Origin: Verrucomicrobia bacterium CG1_02_43_26
Lineage (GTDB): Bacteria > Verrucomicrobiota > Verrucomicrobiia > Opitutales > CG1-02-43-26
Reading direction: 5' to 3'
Length of the DNA stretch: 64,000 nucleotides
Assembly: GCA_001872735.1 (NCBI GenBank)
Contig: MNWT01000016.1
Coordinates: forward strand, 1 to 64,000
Part shown: piece after piece, positions 57,186 through 64,000 of the stretch
Position numbering within the stretch: the stretch's first letter is position 1
Layout: each line of letters starts with the position of its first letter
Made by a program: the position numbers and the translations under genes
The notes under the pieces: model-generated
What the model saw: the letters and a program-made list of their open reading frames with translations, nothing else
What the model was told of the DNA's origin: nothing
Database searches by the model: none

Positions 57186-57644
57186 TCACAAACCAAGTTC
57201 ACATAAAACTCGGCTCATCTCATCCTCACCATCATCTTCCTTGTCCAGGTAAGCCCCATATCGCTCTGGGCTCCACACGTGGAATGTCACAAAATTGCCC
57301 ACACACACTACGTCTTTCTCCAATGCCGCGTGCGCGCACAACTTGTCACTCAAGTTGATCCGTCCCTGTTTATCACATCCAAAATAATCTGCTTTAGCGA
57401 AAAATTTCATCAACATCTTTTGACGTTGCTTATCGCCTAAACTCACTTCAGCTACTTTCTCTTCCAATCGCTTAACCATCTTCGGGGGGTAAATCGTCAC
57501 ACACCCAATCGGGTTAGGTAACGCCAAATACACCACGCCTTCGTCACCTTCAAATCGCCATTTCGAGGGTATCGTCAAGCGGTTCTTAGCATCCAATAAA
57601 TGCTTGAACTCTCCTACATACACACTCTTGTCCAATGACACCAT
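57186..57644 (-). CDS. mraZ: MraZ transcriptional regulator of the dcw cluster
   Basis: MraZ is a ring-forming DNA-binding protein with two AbrB-like halves that controls its own dcw operon. The 152 residues include the first half (GEFKHLLDAKNRLTIPSKWR, with the DxKxRLxIP core) and the second (FFAKADYFGCDKQGRINLSD, with DxxGRI). Both DNA-contacting loops look intact. It is the first gene of the cluster, and four TGGG boxes lie directly upstream, so autoregulation is expected. Confidence 0.95.
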   Translation of the reverse strand: MVSLDKSVYVGEFKHLLDAKNRLTIPSKWRFEGDEGVVYLALPNPIGCVTIYPPKMVKRLEEKVAEVSLGDKQRQKMLMKFFAKADYFGCDKQGRINLSDKLCAHAALEKDVVCVGNFVTFHVWSPERYGAYLDKEDDGEDEMSRVLCELGL

Positions 57645-57669
57645 AAAAACGTTTTTAAATTAAGCAATT

Positions 57670-57710
57670 CCCACTTCTCCCCATTTTACCCCACATTAAC
57701 CCAAAGTCAA
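57670..57710 (-). promoter_or_regulatory. dcw promoter overlapping four MraZ boxes
   Basis: On the minus strand TTGACT (57705-57710), a 16-base spacer and TAAAAT (57683-57688) form a good sigma-70 promoter 39 bases before the mraZ ATG. Four TGGG motifs (57700-57703, 57690-57693, 57680-57683, 57670-57673) recur at an exact 10-bp period across the spacer, the -10 and the start region. MraZ is known to bind direct TGGGN repeats separated by about 5 bases, so this is the expected autoregulatory operator. Four copies are seen, against three in E. coli. Confidence 0.8.
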
Positions 57711-57865
57711 GGAAATCAAGGCATTTTGATCAATTTTTTGTAAAAAATTACTAATCAGCTCTTCGTAAGCACTCTTTTTTTACAAAATTACTAACAACTG
57801 TAATAAACAAAATATCACTACTTTAACCAGTAGCTATTAAACACAGCGCTGCCGCATTCAACCCA

Positions 57866-58189
57866 ATACACAACATAATCATAGTAATCATAAATGAAGA
57901 TCTTCAGACACATTCCGTGCATATGTTGAGTTTTTGACAACGAAAGCATTTTGCGAACAAAGTGCCCCAGGCGTTATCCAAGCGTATTATTACAGCGCTC
58001 AACGCAAGCTGCTTTACCACTTTGTTTGCCCACGCGTTTGTGGCTTTTTTTATCGAACACCGCTCTATAGCTATCCCAGTAAGCGCTTAAGCGATGGCAG
58101 CCTTTATCTCCAGCTAAAATAGCAGATACTCCCTGTATTTTAAAACAAACTCTTGAGTGTTCATCGAACGATTGCACAACTAAGAAAAC
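57866..58189 (-). pseudogene. IS1-family transposase remnant (C-terminal part of InsB)
   Basis: The minus strand reads AYWDSYRAVFDKKSHKRVGK followed by a VERCNNTLG block, the DDE-domain end of IS1 InsB (usually VERFNNTLRQR). An in-frame TAA (57974-57976) follows. Reading through it continues RLGHFVRKMLSLSKT and MCLKIFIYDY, the normal end of the protein. The Asp that usually precedes WxxY is replaced (SAYWDSY). The N-terminal half and terminal repeats are missing. It lies between mraZ and tRNA-Lys, and it is the same family as the insA fragment at the left edge. Confidence 0.8.
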
Positions 58190-58255
58190 CGGCGGCGATT
58201 TAATAATTCCACAAAACACACTTATTCTGTGCTCCCTATTTTTCCCAAAAAAAAT

Positions 58256-58331
58256 TGGTTCCCGGCCGGGGACTCGAACCCCGAACAAATTGATTAAGAG
58301 TCAACTGCTCTACCGATTGAGCTAGCCAGGA
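58256..58331 (-). tRNA. tRNA-Lys (anticodon CTT)
   Basis: A 76-base cloverleaf on the minus strand. The acceptor TCCTGGC pairs with GCCGGGA with one U-G pair. The D arm has GCTC/GAGC, the anticodon arm is GTTGA-CTCTTAA-TCAAT, giving anticodon CTT, and the T arm is CGGGG-TTCGAGT-CCCCG. Discriminator A and CCA are encoded. Confidence 0.92.
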
Positions 58332-58436
58332 ACAGGAAAGCACCTTTTATACTAAAACAACCTCACATCTGGCAAGTCATTTTTTTAGCTTCTTTATTTT
58401 TTTGCAAAACGCCTTAAGCCCGTCTAAATTAAATCC

Positions 58437-59081
58437 ATGTCTTCATACCTCTTCCAAGACCGCTCAGATGCCGGCAAAAAGCTCGCGGACAAGCTTACCA
58501 TATACGCAAACAACCCTAACGCCATCGTCCTGGGTCTTCCTAGGGGCGGTATCCCGGTTGCCTACGAAATCGCCTCTAAACTCAATCTACCGCTCGATGC
58601 CTGTCTCGTCCGCAAGCTCGGCGTACCTGGCCACCCTGAGCTCGCTTTCGGCGCGCTCTCTCTTGGCGGCACTTATGCCCTCAATGATGATGTCGTCAAC
58701 TACCAAAACATCTCCCAATCAACGATCGAGGAATCCATCGCCTACCAAACTCGTGAAATTAACCGCCAAAACGAATACTTTCGCCAAAATCGGCCCGCCC
58801 CAAATCTAGCCGGCAAAATCGTCATCTTGGTAGACGATGGCCTAGCCACCGGTGCCACTATGCGCGCTGCCATTGCCCCCATAAAAAAACAATCCCCAAA
58901 GCAAATCATAGTCGCCGTCCCCGTTGGCCCCTCAGATACCCTAGGAGATATAGCGCCTCTCGTGGATGAAGTGGTCTGCCTCATCGTCCCCACTTATTTC
59001 AACGCCGTGGGTAACTGGTACACAGACTTCGCCCAAACAACAGATGACGAAGTCCTTAATTACCTACTGGAATCTGAATGA
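58437..59081 (+). CDS. Phosphoribosyltransferase-family protein
   Basis: The 214 residues carry the type I phosphoribosyltransferase PRPP loop VILVDDGLATGATMRAA (about 130-146) and an N-terminal LGLPRGGIPVAYEIA. These fit the family of stand-alone 'predicted phosphoribosyltransferases' whose substrate is not known. It does not carry the hood residues of a named purine or pyrimidine salvage enzyme that can be recognised by eye. It is a single gene, opposite in strand to the dcw cluster. Confidence 0.8.
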   Translation: MSSYLFQDRSDAGKKLADKLTIYANNPNAIVLGLPRGGIPVAYEIASKLNLPLDACLVRKLGVPGHPELAFGALSLGGTYALNDDVVNYQNISQSTIEESIAYQTREINRQNEYFRQNRPAPNLAGKIVILVDDGLATGATMRAAIAPIKKQSPKQIIVAVPVGPSDTLGDIAPLVDEVVCLIVPTYFNAVGNWYTDFAQTTDDEVLNYLLESE

Positions 59082-59224
59082 CGTTTTGCAACAACAACAA
59101 CAACATTACATCTCTTTTATTCGAGTAGAAGGGCAATTACCCCTAAAAAATAACTACAATCCCTAAAAGCAACTATACTTAAACGCGTTACTTATTTCAC
59201 CTCGACACTTCAAGTTTGAGATGA

Positions 59225-59297
59225 AAAACAAGTGTTCATTAAAATACTGATCGAAAGAGCACTTGTTTTAGCCGAGTTTGTTTCAGGTGAAACAAAC
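59225..59297. repeat. Two inverted repeats in a 337-base gap
   Basis: The gap 59082-59418 has no gene. It contains a perfect 10-bp inverted repeat, AAAACAAGTG (59225-59234) with CACTTGTTTT (59260-59269). A second palindrome follows, GTTTGTTTCA-GG-TGAAACAAAC (59276-59297), with 10-bp arms and a 2-base centre. Further short complementary stretches (TATAG/CTATA) follow to about 59331. A short CAA repeat lies at 59086-59106. The second palindrome looks like an operator; the first could be a hairpin in either transcript. Confidence 0.7.
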
Positions 59298-59418
59298 AGC
59301 CATTTTTATAGCGAATTAAACTCTATAAAATGATTAAGTAAACTCGATTTCATAGCTAAACCGAACTTAACTGGACACGAAATATTTATAAATAAAAACC
59401 AATCAAAAGCTAGAAACA

Positions 59419-60708
59419 TCAAGCTTTCCGGCGCCTTTTATACCACATCAAATACACGGGTACCCCACTCACTACAAAGAAACTCGCAATCAAAAGCGTC
59501 TTGACTGAAGTTTCGTAAATCACCCAACCGCAATAACTTACAGCAACAGAACCCAAAAAGACCTGCAACAGGAAATACTTCCCTCTCTCCCTGAAGAGCA
59601 CCCGCAAGAGCGCCACAGCACAGGCCAAATAGACAAACAGGAACGCTGTCACTGAAAAGTCAATAATCGCGGTCACCTGCTGCGCTATACTCTCATTCGC
59701 CGTCAAAACCAATAGGGGAGTGATCCCCAGGCAACTGACAATGATTCCCACAACAGGCGCGTCATTCTCATTTCTCTTACCAAAAAACTTCGGCATCAAC
59801 CCGTCCTGAGCCAGTCCCAGAACGATCTGGCCACTGGTCAGCATCCACGCATTCAACGTCCCGATACACACAATAGAAGCAATAATAGCAATCCCAAAAT
59901 GCCAGTTCCCGCCAAACATACGCTGCACCGCATCCACATAAGGCGCTTTAGAATGCACCAACTCGCCCCCCGGGATCAGTCCCATAATGCCCACGCTGTT
60001 AATCAGGTACAATAAAGCCACACATATCGTACCCATTATAATCGCCCGCGGAATAGTCTTGGAAGCGTTCTCCACCGCTCCCGCTGGCGCGGTCGCAGAC
60101 TCCACCCCAATAAAGCCCCACAACGTAAGCAATGCCACTTGCCCCAGCAGTGTAGACATCGGCAAACTAGCCACTTGGGGCTCCACTACCATATTCCCCG
60201 CATCAAAAAAGGCCAAGGCAGCCAAGGGTATGATTAATAATGGTACAAACTTTAGCAACGTCAGAAAGATTTCAGCCCCCCCAGCGGTCTTCACGCCTTT
60301 TAAATTCAAGACGGTAATGGTAAAGAGGAGTACAATCTCTAGCAACAGGTAATACGTACTACTCAAGCCGCCTAGAAAGGGGCTTAGCGAACCAATAGCC
60401 GTAACAACAACCGCCGTTGTGCTCACCCAAGAAATCACCCAATAGGTCCAACCAGTAAAGAAGGCTGCCACAGGCCCAAAGGCCTGGCTTACATAAACGT
60501 GAGGCCCCCCAGTCTGCGGAAAGCGAGCACACAACAGGCCAAAAACCAATGCCAGCACCACAGCACCACAACCAGATATCACCCAACCTGCCAAGCTATA
60601 ACCCCCATAAGGCGCAAGGCTCGCGGGAAGCATAAACACACCTGTACCAATCTGGCTTCCTGTCACCAACGCAAACACCGCCCAAAACCCTATTTTATTA
60701 CCGCTCAT
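59419..60708 (-). CDS. APC-family amino acid antiporter (arginine/agmatine AdiC-like)
   Basis: The 429 residues form about twelve membrane helices of the LeuT-like APC fold. The first helix holds the substrate motif GSQIGTGVFMLPASLAPYGG, and LLCARFPQTGGPHVYVSQAFG, TLWGFIGVESATAPAGAVENA and TLNAWMLTSGQIVLGLAQDG follow. These place it with AdiC/YjdE and chlamydial arginine-agmatine exchangers. The substrate is inferred; related members take other basic amino acids. No decarboxylase gene is adjacent. Its downstream gap holds two inverted repeats. Confidence 0.85.
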   Translation of the reverse strand: MSGNKIGFWAVFALVTGSQIGTGVFMLPASLAPYGGYSLAGWVISGCGAVVLALVFGLLCARFPQTGGPHVYVSQAFGPVAAFFTGWTYWVISWVSTTAVVVTAIGSLSPFLGGLSSTYYLLLEIVLLFTITVLNLKGVKTAGGAEIFLTLLKFVPLLIIPLAALAFFDAGNMVVEPQVASLPMSTLLGQVALLTLWGFIGVESATAPAGAVENASKTIPRAIIMGTICVALLYLINSVGIMGLIPGGELVHSKAPYVDAVQRMFGGNWHFGIAIIASIVCIGTLNAWMLTSGQIVLGLAQDGLMPKFFGKRNENDAPVVGIIVSCLGITPLLVLTANESIAQQVTAIIDFSVTAFLFVYLACAVALLRVLFRERGKYFLLQVFLGSVAVSYCGWVIYETSVKTLLIASFFVVSGVPVYLMWYKRRRKA

Positions 60709-60869
60709 ATCAAATCCACATTACGTACAGCGACAATACCATTTTCAACAAAAACTGCTACCTTAAAATGCATACTACCACTCTAGCCCCCATTCGTTTA
60801 CAATTTACTTTTCCTAATCACTACACTAGGCTGTTGCTGAGCATCCTCAAATAACCTATTACATATTAT

Positions 60870-61805
60870 ATGCAGCGTATTTTAGTTACCGGCGGAGCAG
60901 GCTTCTTGGGGAGCCACTTGTGTGAGCGTCTTCTAAGCGAAGGAAATGAAGTCATTTGCATGGACAACCTCTTTACTGGCAGGAAAAGTAACATATATCA
61001 CTTACTCAGCAACCCGCGTTTCGAATTCTTCCGTCACGATGTTGTGGACCCTTTTAAACTTGAAGTAGACCAGATTTACAACCTCGCCTGCCCGGCATCG
61101 CCTGTCCACTACCAGTACAACCCCATTAAAACGATCAAAACTTCAGTTATTGGAGCCATTAATTGCTTAGGGCTAGCCAAACGAATCAATGCCAGGATAT
61201 TACAGGCCTCTACTTCCGAGGTTTACGGAGACCCAGCAGTCCACCCACAAAACGAAGCCTACTGGGGTAATGTTAACCCTATTGGCAAACGTTCCTGCTA
61301 CGACGAGGGCAAGCGTTGCGCAGAGGCTCTTTTCTTTGACTACCACCGCTCTAACAACGTTGATATCCGTGTCATGCGCATATTTAATACCTATGGCCCT
61401 AGAATGCTCCCTGATGACGGGCGAGTCGTTTCCAACTTCATTGTTCAGGCTTTACGCAATGAAGACATAACAATTTACGGAGACGGATCACAAACACGCT
61501 CATTCTGCTTTGTAGACGACTTAATTGACGGCATGCTCCGCTGCATGAATCATGATTCCTTTACTGGACCGGTCAACATAGGAAACCCTCACGAGTTTAC
61601 TATTCTGGAACTAGCTCAAAAGGTGATAGCTCTCACCAAAAGCAAATCCCAAATCACCCACGAACCTTTACCTGAAGACGACCCCAAACAAAGGCGCCCA
61701 GACATCACCCTCGCCCGCCAACACTACGCCTGGGAACCCAAAATAGACCTCACAGAAGGCCTAACTAAAACCATCCCTTTCTTCCGATCTATCATCGAGC
61801 GATAG
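60870..61805 (+). CDS. UDP-glucuronate decarboxylase-like NAD-dependent epimerase/dehydratase
   Basis: This extended short-chain dehydrogenase has 311 residues. The NAD loop is [17 protein letters not shown] at the N-terminus, and the catalytic Tyr/Lys is in [14 protein letters not shown] (YxxxK). [20 protein letters not shown] and STSEVYGDP, with [20 protein letters not shown], are the hallmarks of UDP-xylose synthase (UXS). It probably supplies UDP-xylose for surface glycans. It lies 37 bases before deoC and is likely cotranscribed. Confidence 0.9.
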   Translation: MQRILVTGGAGFLGSHLCERLLSEGNEVICMDNLFTGRKSNIYHLLSNPRFEFFRHDVVDPFKLEVDQIYNLACPASPVHYQYNPIKTIKTSVIGAINCLGLAKRINARILQASTSEVYGDPAVHPQNEAYWGNVNPIGKRSCYDEGKRCAEALFFDYHRSNNVDIRVMRIFNTYGPRMLPDDGRVVSNFIVQALRNEDITIYGDGSQTRSFCFVDDLIDGMLRCMNHDSFTGPVNIGNPHEFTILELAQKVIALTKSKSQITHEPLPEDDPKQRRPDITLARQHYAWEPKIDLTEGLTKTIPFFRSIIER

Positions 61806-61842
61806 CATACGGTTGTATTGCAGTTTATTACCATTATATCTT

Positions 61843-62493
61843 ATGCATAAAGCACTGGCACTGGCTCACTATATTGATCACACCAATTTAGCCCCTGAAG
61901 CAACTTCGATTGACATAGCAAAACTATGCGATGAATCTGTTCAATATAATTTTCATTCCGTTTGCGTGAACCCTTTTTGGGTGCCATTCGTTTATAAAAG
62001 ACTCGAAAAATCTCCTATTCAAGTTTGTACGGTCATTGGCTTCCCATTAGGGTGCAACCTTTCAAAAACCAAAGCTGATGAAGCAAAGCAAACTTTTGAT
62101 CTTGGTGCAGATGAATTCGATATGGTTATAAACATCGGATTAGTAAAAGAAGGGGATTGGAGCTCTATTATAGGCGAGATTCATCAAGTCGTTGAAGCCG
62201 TAAAGGGCAAATGCGTAAAAGTAATTCTCGAAACATGTTTACTCACAAAAGAAGAGATTATCAAAGCATGCCAAGCCAGTGAAAAAGCGGGTGCTCATTT
62301 TGTTAAGACGTCAACTGGGTTCAGCAAAGCGGGCGCAAGCACAGAAGCCGTTGTAATAATGAGACACTCTATTTCTTCGACTATGGGGGTTAAGGCTTCT
62401 GGGGGAATCAAAGACAAACAAACTGCTATAGCAATGATTGAAGCCGGAGCAACCCGAATCGGCGCTTCATCAAGTATAGCAATTATTTCTTAA
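61843..62493 (+). CDS. deoC: Deoxyribose-phosphate aldolase
   Basis: DeoC splits deoxyribose 5-phosphate into acetaldehyde and glyceraldehyde 3-phosphate in nucleoside salvage. The 216 residues have IDHTNLAPEAT, VCVNPFWVPFV, VIGFPLGC, EFDMVINIG, VKVILETCLL, the Schiff-base Lys in FVKTSTGF and the second Lys in VKASGGIKDKQTA. The frame can begin at a TTG at 61813; the ATG at 61843 is preferred and fits family length. Confidence 0.93.
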   Translation: MHKALALAHYIDHTNLAPEATSIDIAKLCDESVQYNFHSVCVNPFWVPFVYKRLEKSPIQVCTVIGFPLGCNLSKTKADEAKQTFDLGADEFDMVINIGLVKEGDWSSIIGEIHQVVEAVKGKCVKVILETCLLTKEEIIKACQASEKAGAHFVKTSTGFSKAGASTEAVVIMRHSISSTMGVKASGGIKDKQTAIAMIEAGATRIGASSSIAIIS

Positions 62494-62510
62494 AAACAGA
62501 GGATACAGCT

Positions 62511-63035
62511 ATGAAAGATAAATTATGTTGTGCTATAGAATATGGACTCGAGCTCTTCAAGTACCACGCCGAACAAAGACTTAAGTGTATTCGTTACTAC
62601 TTAGTCTTGCTTACCGCAAGTGTTGGCGCTGTTGGAGTTTTTTATTCCAAGGAAGCACCAAACCACCTTTTAATCATAATTTTTTTGTGTTTAATTTCAG
62701 GTATTACCTTTTTCTTTTGGCTGCTTGATCTACGCAACAGAGCATTAACTGAATATGCAGAAGAGGGATTAAAAACTGTTGAAAAAAAAGCCTTTGACGC
62801 TAAGGAAATGTGGCTTATTGAGAATTTTAATGATAAGGAAAGGGAAAGGGCTTGGCATTATGGAAATCTCTTCAAGTTGTTCTTTATCTTTGTTATCGCC
62901 TTAACAGTAGTAGCTTCCTGTTTTATTATATATTTTGCAAATAACATCAATTGCTATTATTCCATCGTTCTTTTCGTCATCGGTTGTTGTAGAGAAAATC
63001 ACTTCAAAAATAATAAAAAAGCCAAAAGCTTATAA
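62511..63035 (+). CDS. Unrecognised 174-residue membrane protein
   Basis: No family is firmly recognised. There are four hydrophobic segments: about 28-47 (YYLVLLTASVGAVGVFY), 52-71 (LLIIIFLCLISGITFFFWLL), 122-142 (LFKLFFIFVIALTVVASC) and a weaker one near 148-160. Helical, charged stretches separate the pairs. AGAGGA lies before the ATG as a Shine-Dalgarno. It follows deoC by 17 bases. The pattern resembles small bacterial membrane proteins with two helical hairpins; no function is proposed. Confidence 0.6.
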   Translation: MKDKLCCAIEYGLELFKYHAEQRLKCIRYYLVLLTASVGAVGVFYSKEAPNHLLIIIFLCLISGITFFFWLLDLRNRALTEYAEEGLKTVEKKAFDAKEMWLIENFNDKERERAWHYGNLFKLFFIFVIALTVVASCFIIYFANNINCYYSIVLFVIGCCRENHFKNNKKAKSL

Positions 63036-63163
63036 ACGACATCAATAACGTCTGTCCTCCATAGAGAAACAGGATAAAATCTTAATCTAATTTCCCTCGT
63101 TTCTTTCATTGACCCCTAGGAAGAAAGCCATAGGCTATTGGTTTTAACTAAAAAAAACCATAT

Positions 63164-63697
63164 ATGAAACGCTTTGCTATTCTTACCATCAGTAGTTTGA
63201 TACTATTTTCTTCTCTAAAAGCAGATCAAAGCCTTGAAAAGGCAGGAGACCTGTTACAATACGCCGTTCCCGCTTTTGGAGCATGGATGATCCTTGCTAA
63301 ACAGGATACCGAAGGGCTTTGGCAATACGGCGGTTCATTCGCCACCTCCATTGTAACTACTTGGGCAATGAAGTCTTACATAAACCGTCCACGTCCCAAT
63401 GGTGGCAAACATTCTTTCCCATCTGGCCATACGAGCGCTGCTTTTACAGGGGCTGCTTTCATTCAAAAACGCTATGGCTGGAACTATGGTGCCCCAGCCT
63501 ATGCCGCAGCTATGTTTGTCGGCTGGAGCCGAATTCAGGCAAGAAAGCACCACGTAACCGATGTTATGGCGGGTGCGGTTCTGGGGATAGTAAGTGCCTA
63601 TTTATTTACAAGACCCTATGAAAAAACAGGTATTGAGGTGTCTTTATTTGCCGCAGAAAATAAAACATACGGATTACGCTTCAATTACAATTTTTAA
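63164..63697 (+). CDS. PAP2-family membrane-associated phosphatase
   Basis: The 177 residues begin with a signal peptide (MKRFAILTISSLILFSSLKA). The three PAP2 motifs are complete: KSYINRPRP (KxxxxxxRP), HSFPSGHTSAAF (PSGH) and SRIQARKHHVTDVMAG (SRxxxxxHxxxD). This type cleaves phosphate from lipid phosphates such as phosphatidate or undecaprenyl diphosphate on the periplasmic side. The short size and the C-terminal beta-like tail (KTYGLRFNYNF) suggest an outer-membrane-linked or periplasmic form. It is followed 57 bases later by lpxI. Confidence 0.88.
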   Translation: MKRFAILTISSLILFSSLKADQSLEKAGDLLQYAVPAFGAWMILAKQDTEGLWQYGGSFATSIVTTWAMKSYINRPRPNGGKHSFPSGHTSAAFTGAAFIQKRYGWNYGAPAYAAAMFVGWSRIQARKHHVTDVMAGAVLGIVSAYLFTRPYEKTGIEVSLFAAENKTYGLRFNYNF

Positions 63698-63754
63698 TCA
63701 TTCCAGCCAACGCGAGCTTGTCTTTGGCTCATTAGGCGATTAATATTTCTCTGT

Positions 63755-64000
63755 ATGCCTGAAGCAATGACACAGTTTGTAGACGCTACTTTTGACGCCA
63801 CACGGCCCATTGCTGTCATTGCGGGCAAGGACAAATACCCCGTCATGACGATTAACCGTATCCGGCAAAAAAGGATCCCGGTTAAGATCATTGCCTTTGA
63901 GGGGGAGACTTGCCCAGAGCTCTTTACCAGCTTCCCTGAAAAGGATAGAGTCCTAATCAAAGTTGGGCAACTTGGCAAAATGCTCAAAGCGCTAAAAGAA
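63755..64000 (+). CDS. lpxI: UDP-2,3-diacylglucosamine pyrophosphatase LpxI-like, 5' part only
   Basis: The N-terminal 82 codons run off the right edge. The region starts TRPIAVIAGKDKYPVMTINR and ends VGQLGKMLKALKE, the conserved opening of the LpxI family (formerly DUF1009). LpxI cleaves UDP-2,3-diacylglucosamine to lipid X, upstream of LpxB and LpxK, in bacteria that lack LpxH. With lpxK in the window it supports lipid A synthesis. The ATG at 63755 is used; an internal ATG at 63767 is an alternative. Confidence 0.75.
   Translation, partial: MPEAMTQFVDATFDATRPIAVIAGKDKYPVMTINRIRQKRIPVKIIAFEGETCPELFTSFPEKDRVLIKVGQLGKMLKALKE

Noticed and set aside
57974..58288. A 104-codon minus-strand frame
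   Set aside because: Its first part is antisense or sense reading of tRNA-Lys; the remainder is the IS1 remnant, recorded separately.
59086..59106. CAA microsatellite
   Set aside because: It is short, lies across the end of a gene and has no apparent role.

Overview
The window reads as a chromosomal segment of a Gram-negative, host-associated member of the PVC superphylum, most likely Verrucomicrobiota near Opitutia/Puniceicoccales. This placement is inference from gene content: a full division and cell wall (dcw) cluster including ftsZ, a MurC-MurB fusion, a LysM protein between murD and ftsW, DAP-type peptidoglycan, lipid A genes (lpxK and the start of lpxI), menaquinone genes of the classical MenD/MenB route, and a non-flagellar type III secretion system (T3SS). 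FtsZ together with MenD/MenB argues against Chlamydiae, which lack FtsZ, although the T3SS and the arginine/agmatine-type antiporter recall that phylum.

Layout. 1-1150 holds insertion sequence debris: the edge of an IS1-family insA and a heavily frameshifted IS5-family element with perfect 20-bp terminal repeats. 1151-1957 has no convincing gene. 1958-9492 carries htrA and leuS, which share one palindromic start region, then a GspE/PilB-type ATPase, coaE and mpl. 9740-16911 has tRNA-Asp, a HAD phosphatase, an unrecognised gene with an F-box-like segment, menB-menD, an HU gene, purE and two unrecognised genes. 16925-22841 has membrane proteins (YeiH-like, MarC-like, a mini PnuC-like protein), lpxK, a class V aminotransferase and glnA.

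23025-33160 is a signalling block. icd is followed upstream by four tightly packed genes on the same strand (REC-PAS-PAS histidine kinase, REC plus degenerate HD-GYP protein, second histidine kinase, cheB), and cheA is divergent. 33170-38437 is a T3SS operon read leftwards: sctN, sctO, two tandem sctP-like paralogues, sctQ, sctR. It lies directly downstream of ftsZ.

38562-57644 is the dcw cluster, read leftwards: mraZ, rsmH, ftsL, ftsI, murE, murF, mraY, murD, LysM protein, ftsW, murG, murC-murB, ddl, ftsQ, ftsA, ftsZ. Its promoter overlaps four TGGG boxes at an exact 10-bp period, the expected MraZ operator. 57866-64000 contains an IS1 transposase remnant, tRNA-Lys, a phosphoribosyltransferase, an inverted-repeat-rich gap, an amino acid antiporter, a UDP-glucuronate decarboxylase-like gene, deoC, a membrane protein, a PAP2 phosphatase and the 5' end of lpxI.

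The most interesting points are the duplicated sctP with a 72-bp in-frame repeat, an FtsZ lacking the catalytic T7-loop aspartate, the dcw-T3SS juxtaposition, the MraZ operator, the degenerate HD-GYP protein in the chemosensory block, and the F-box-like hypothetical protein. All function calls come from reading motifs by eye; no database search was run.
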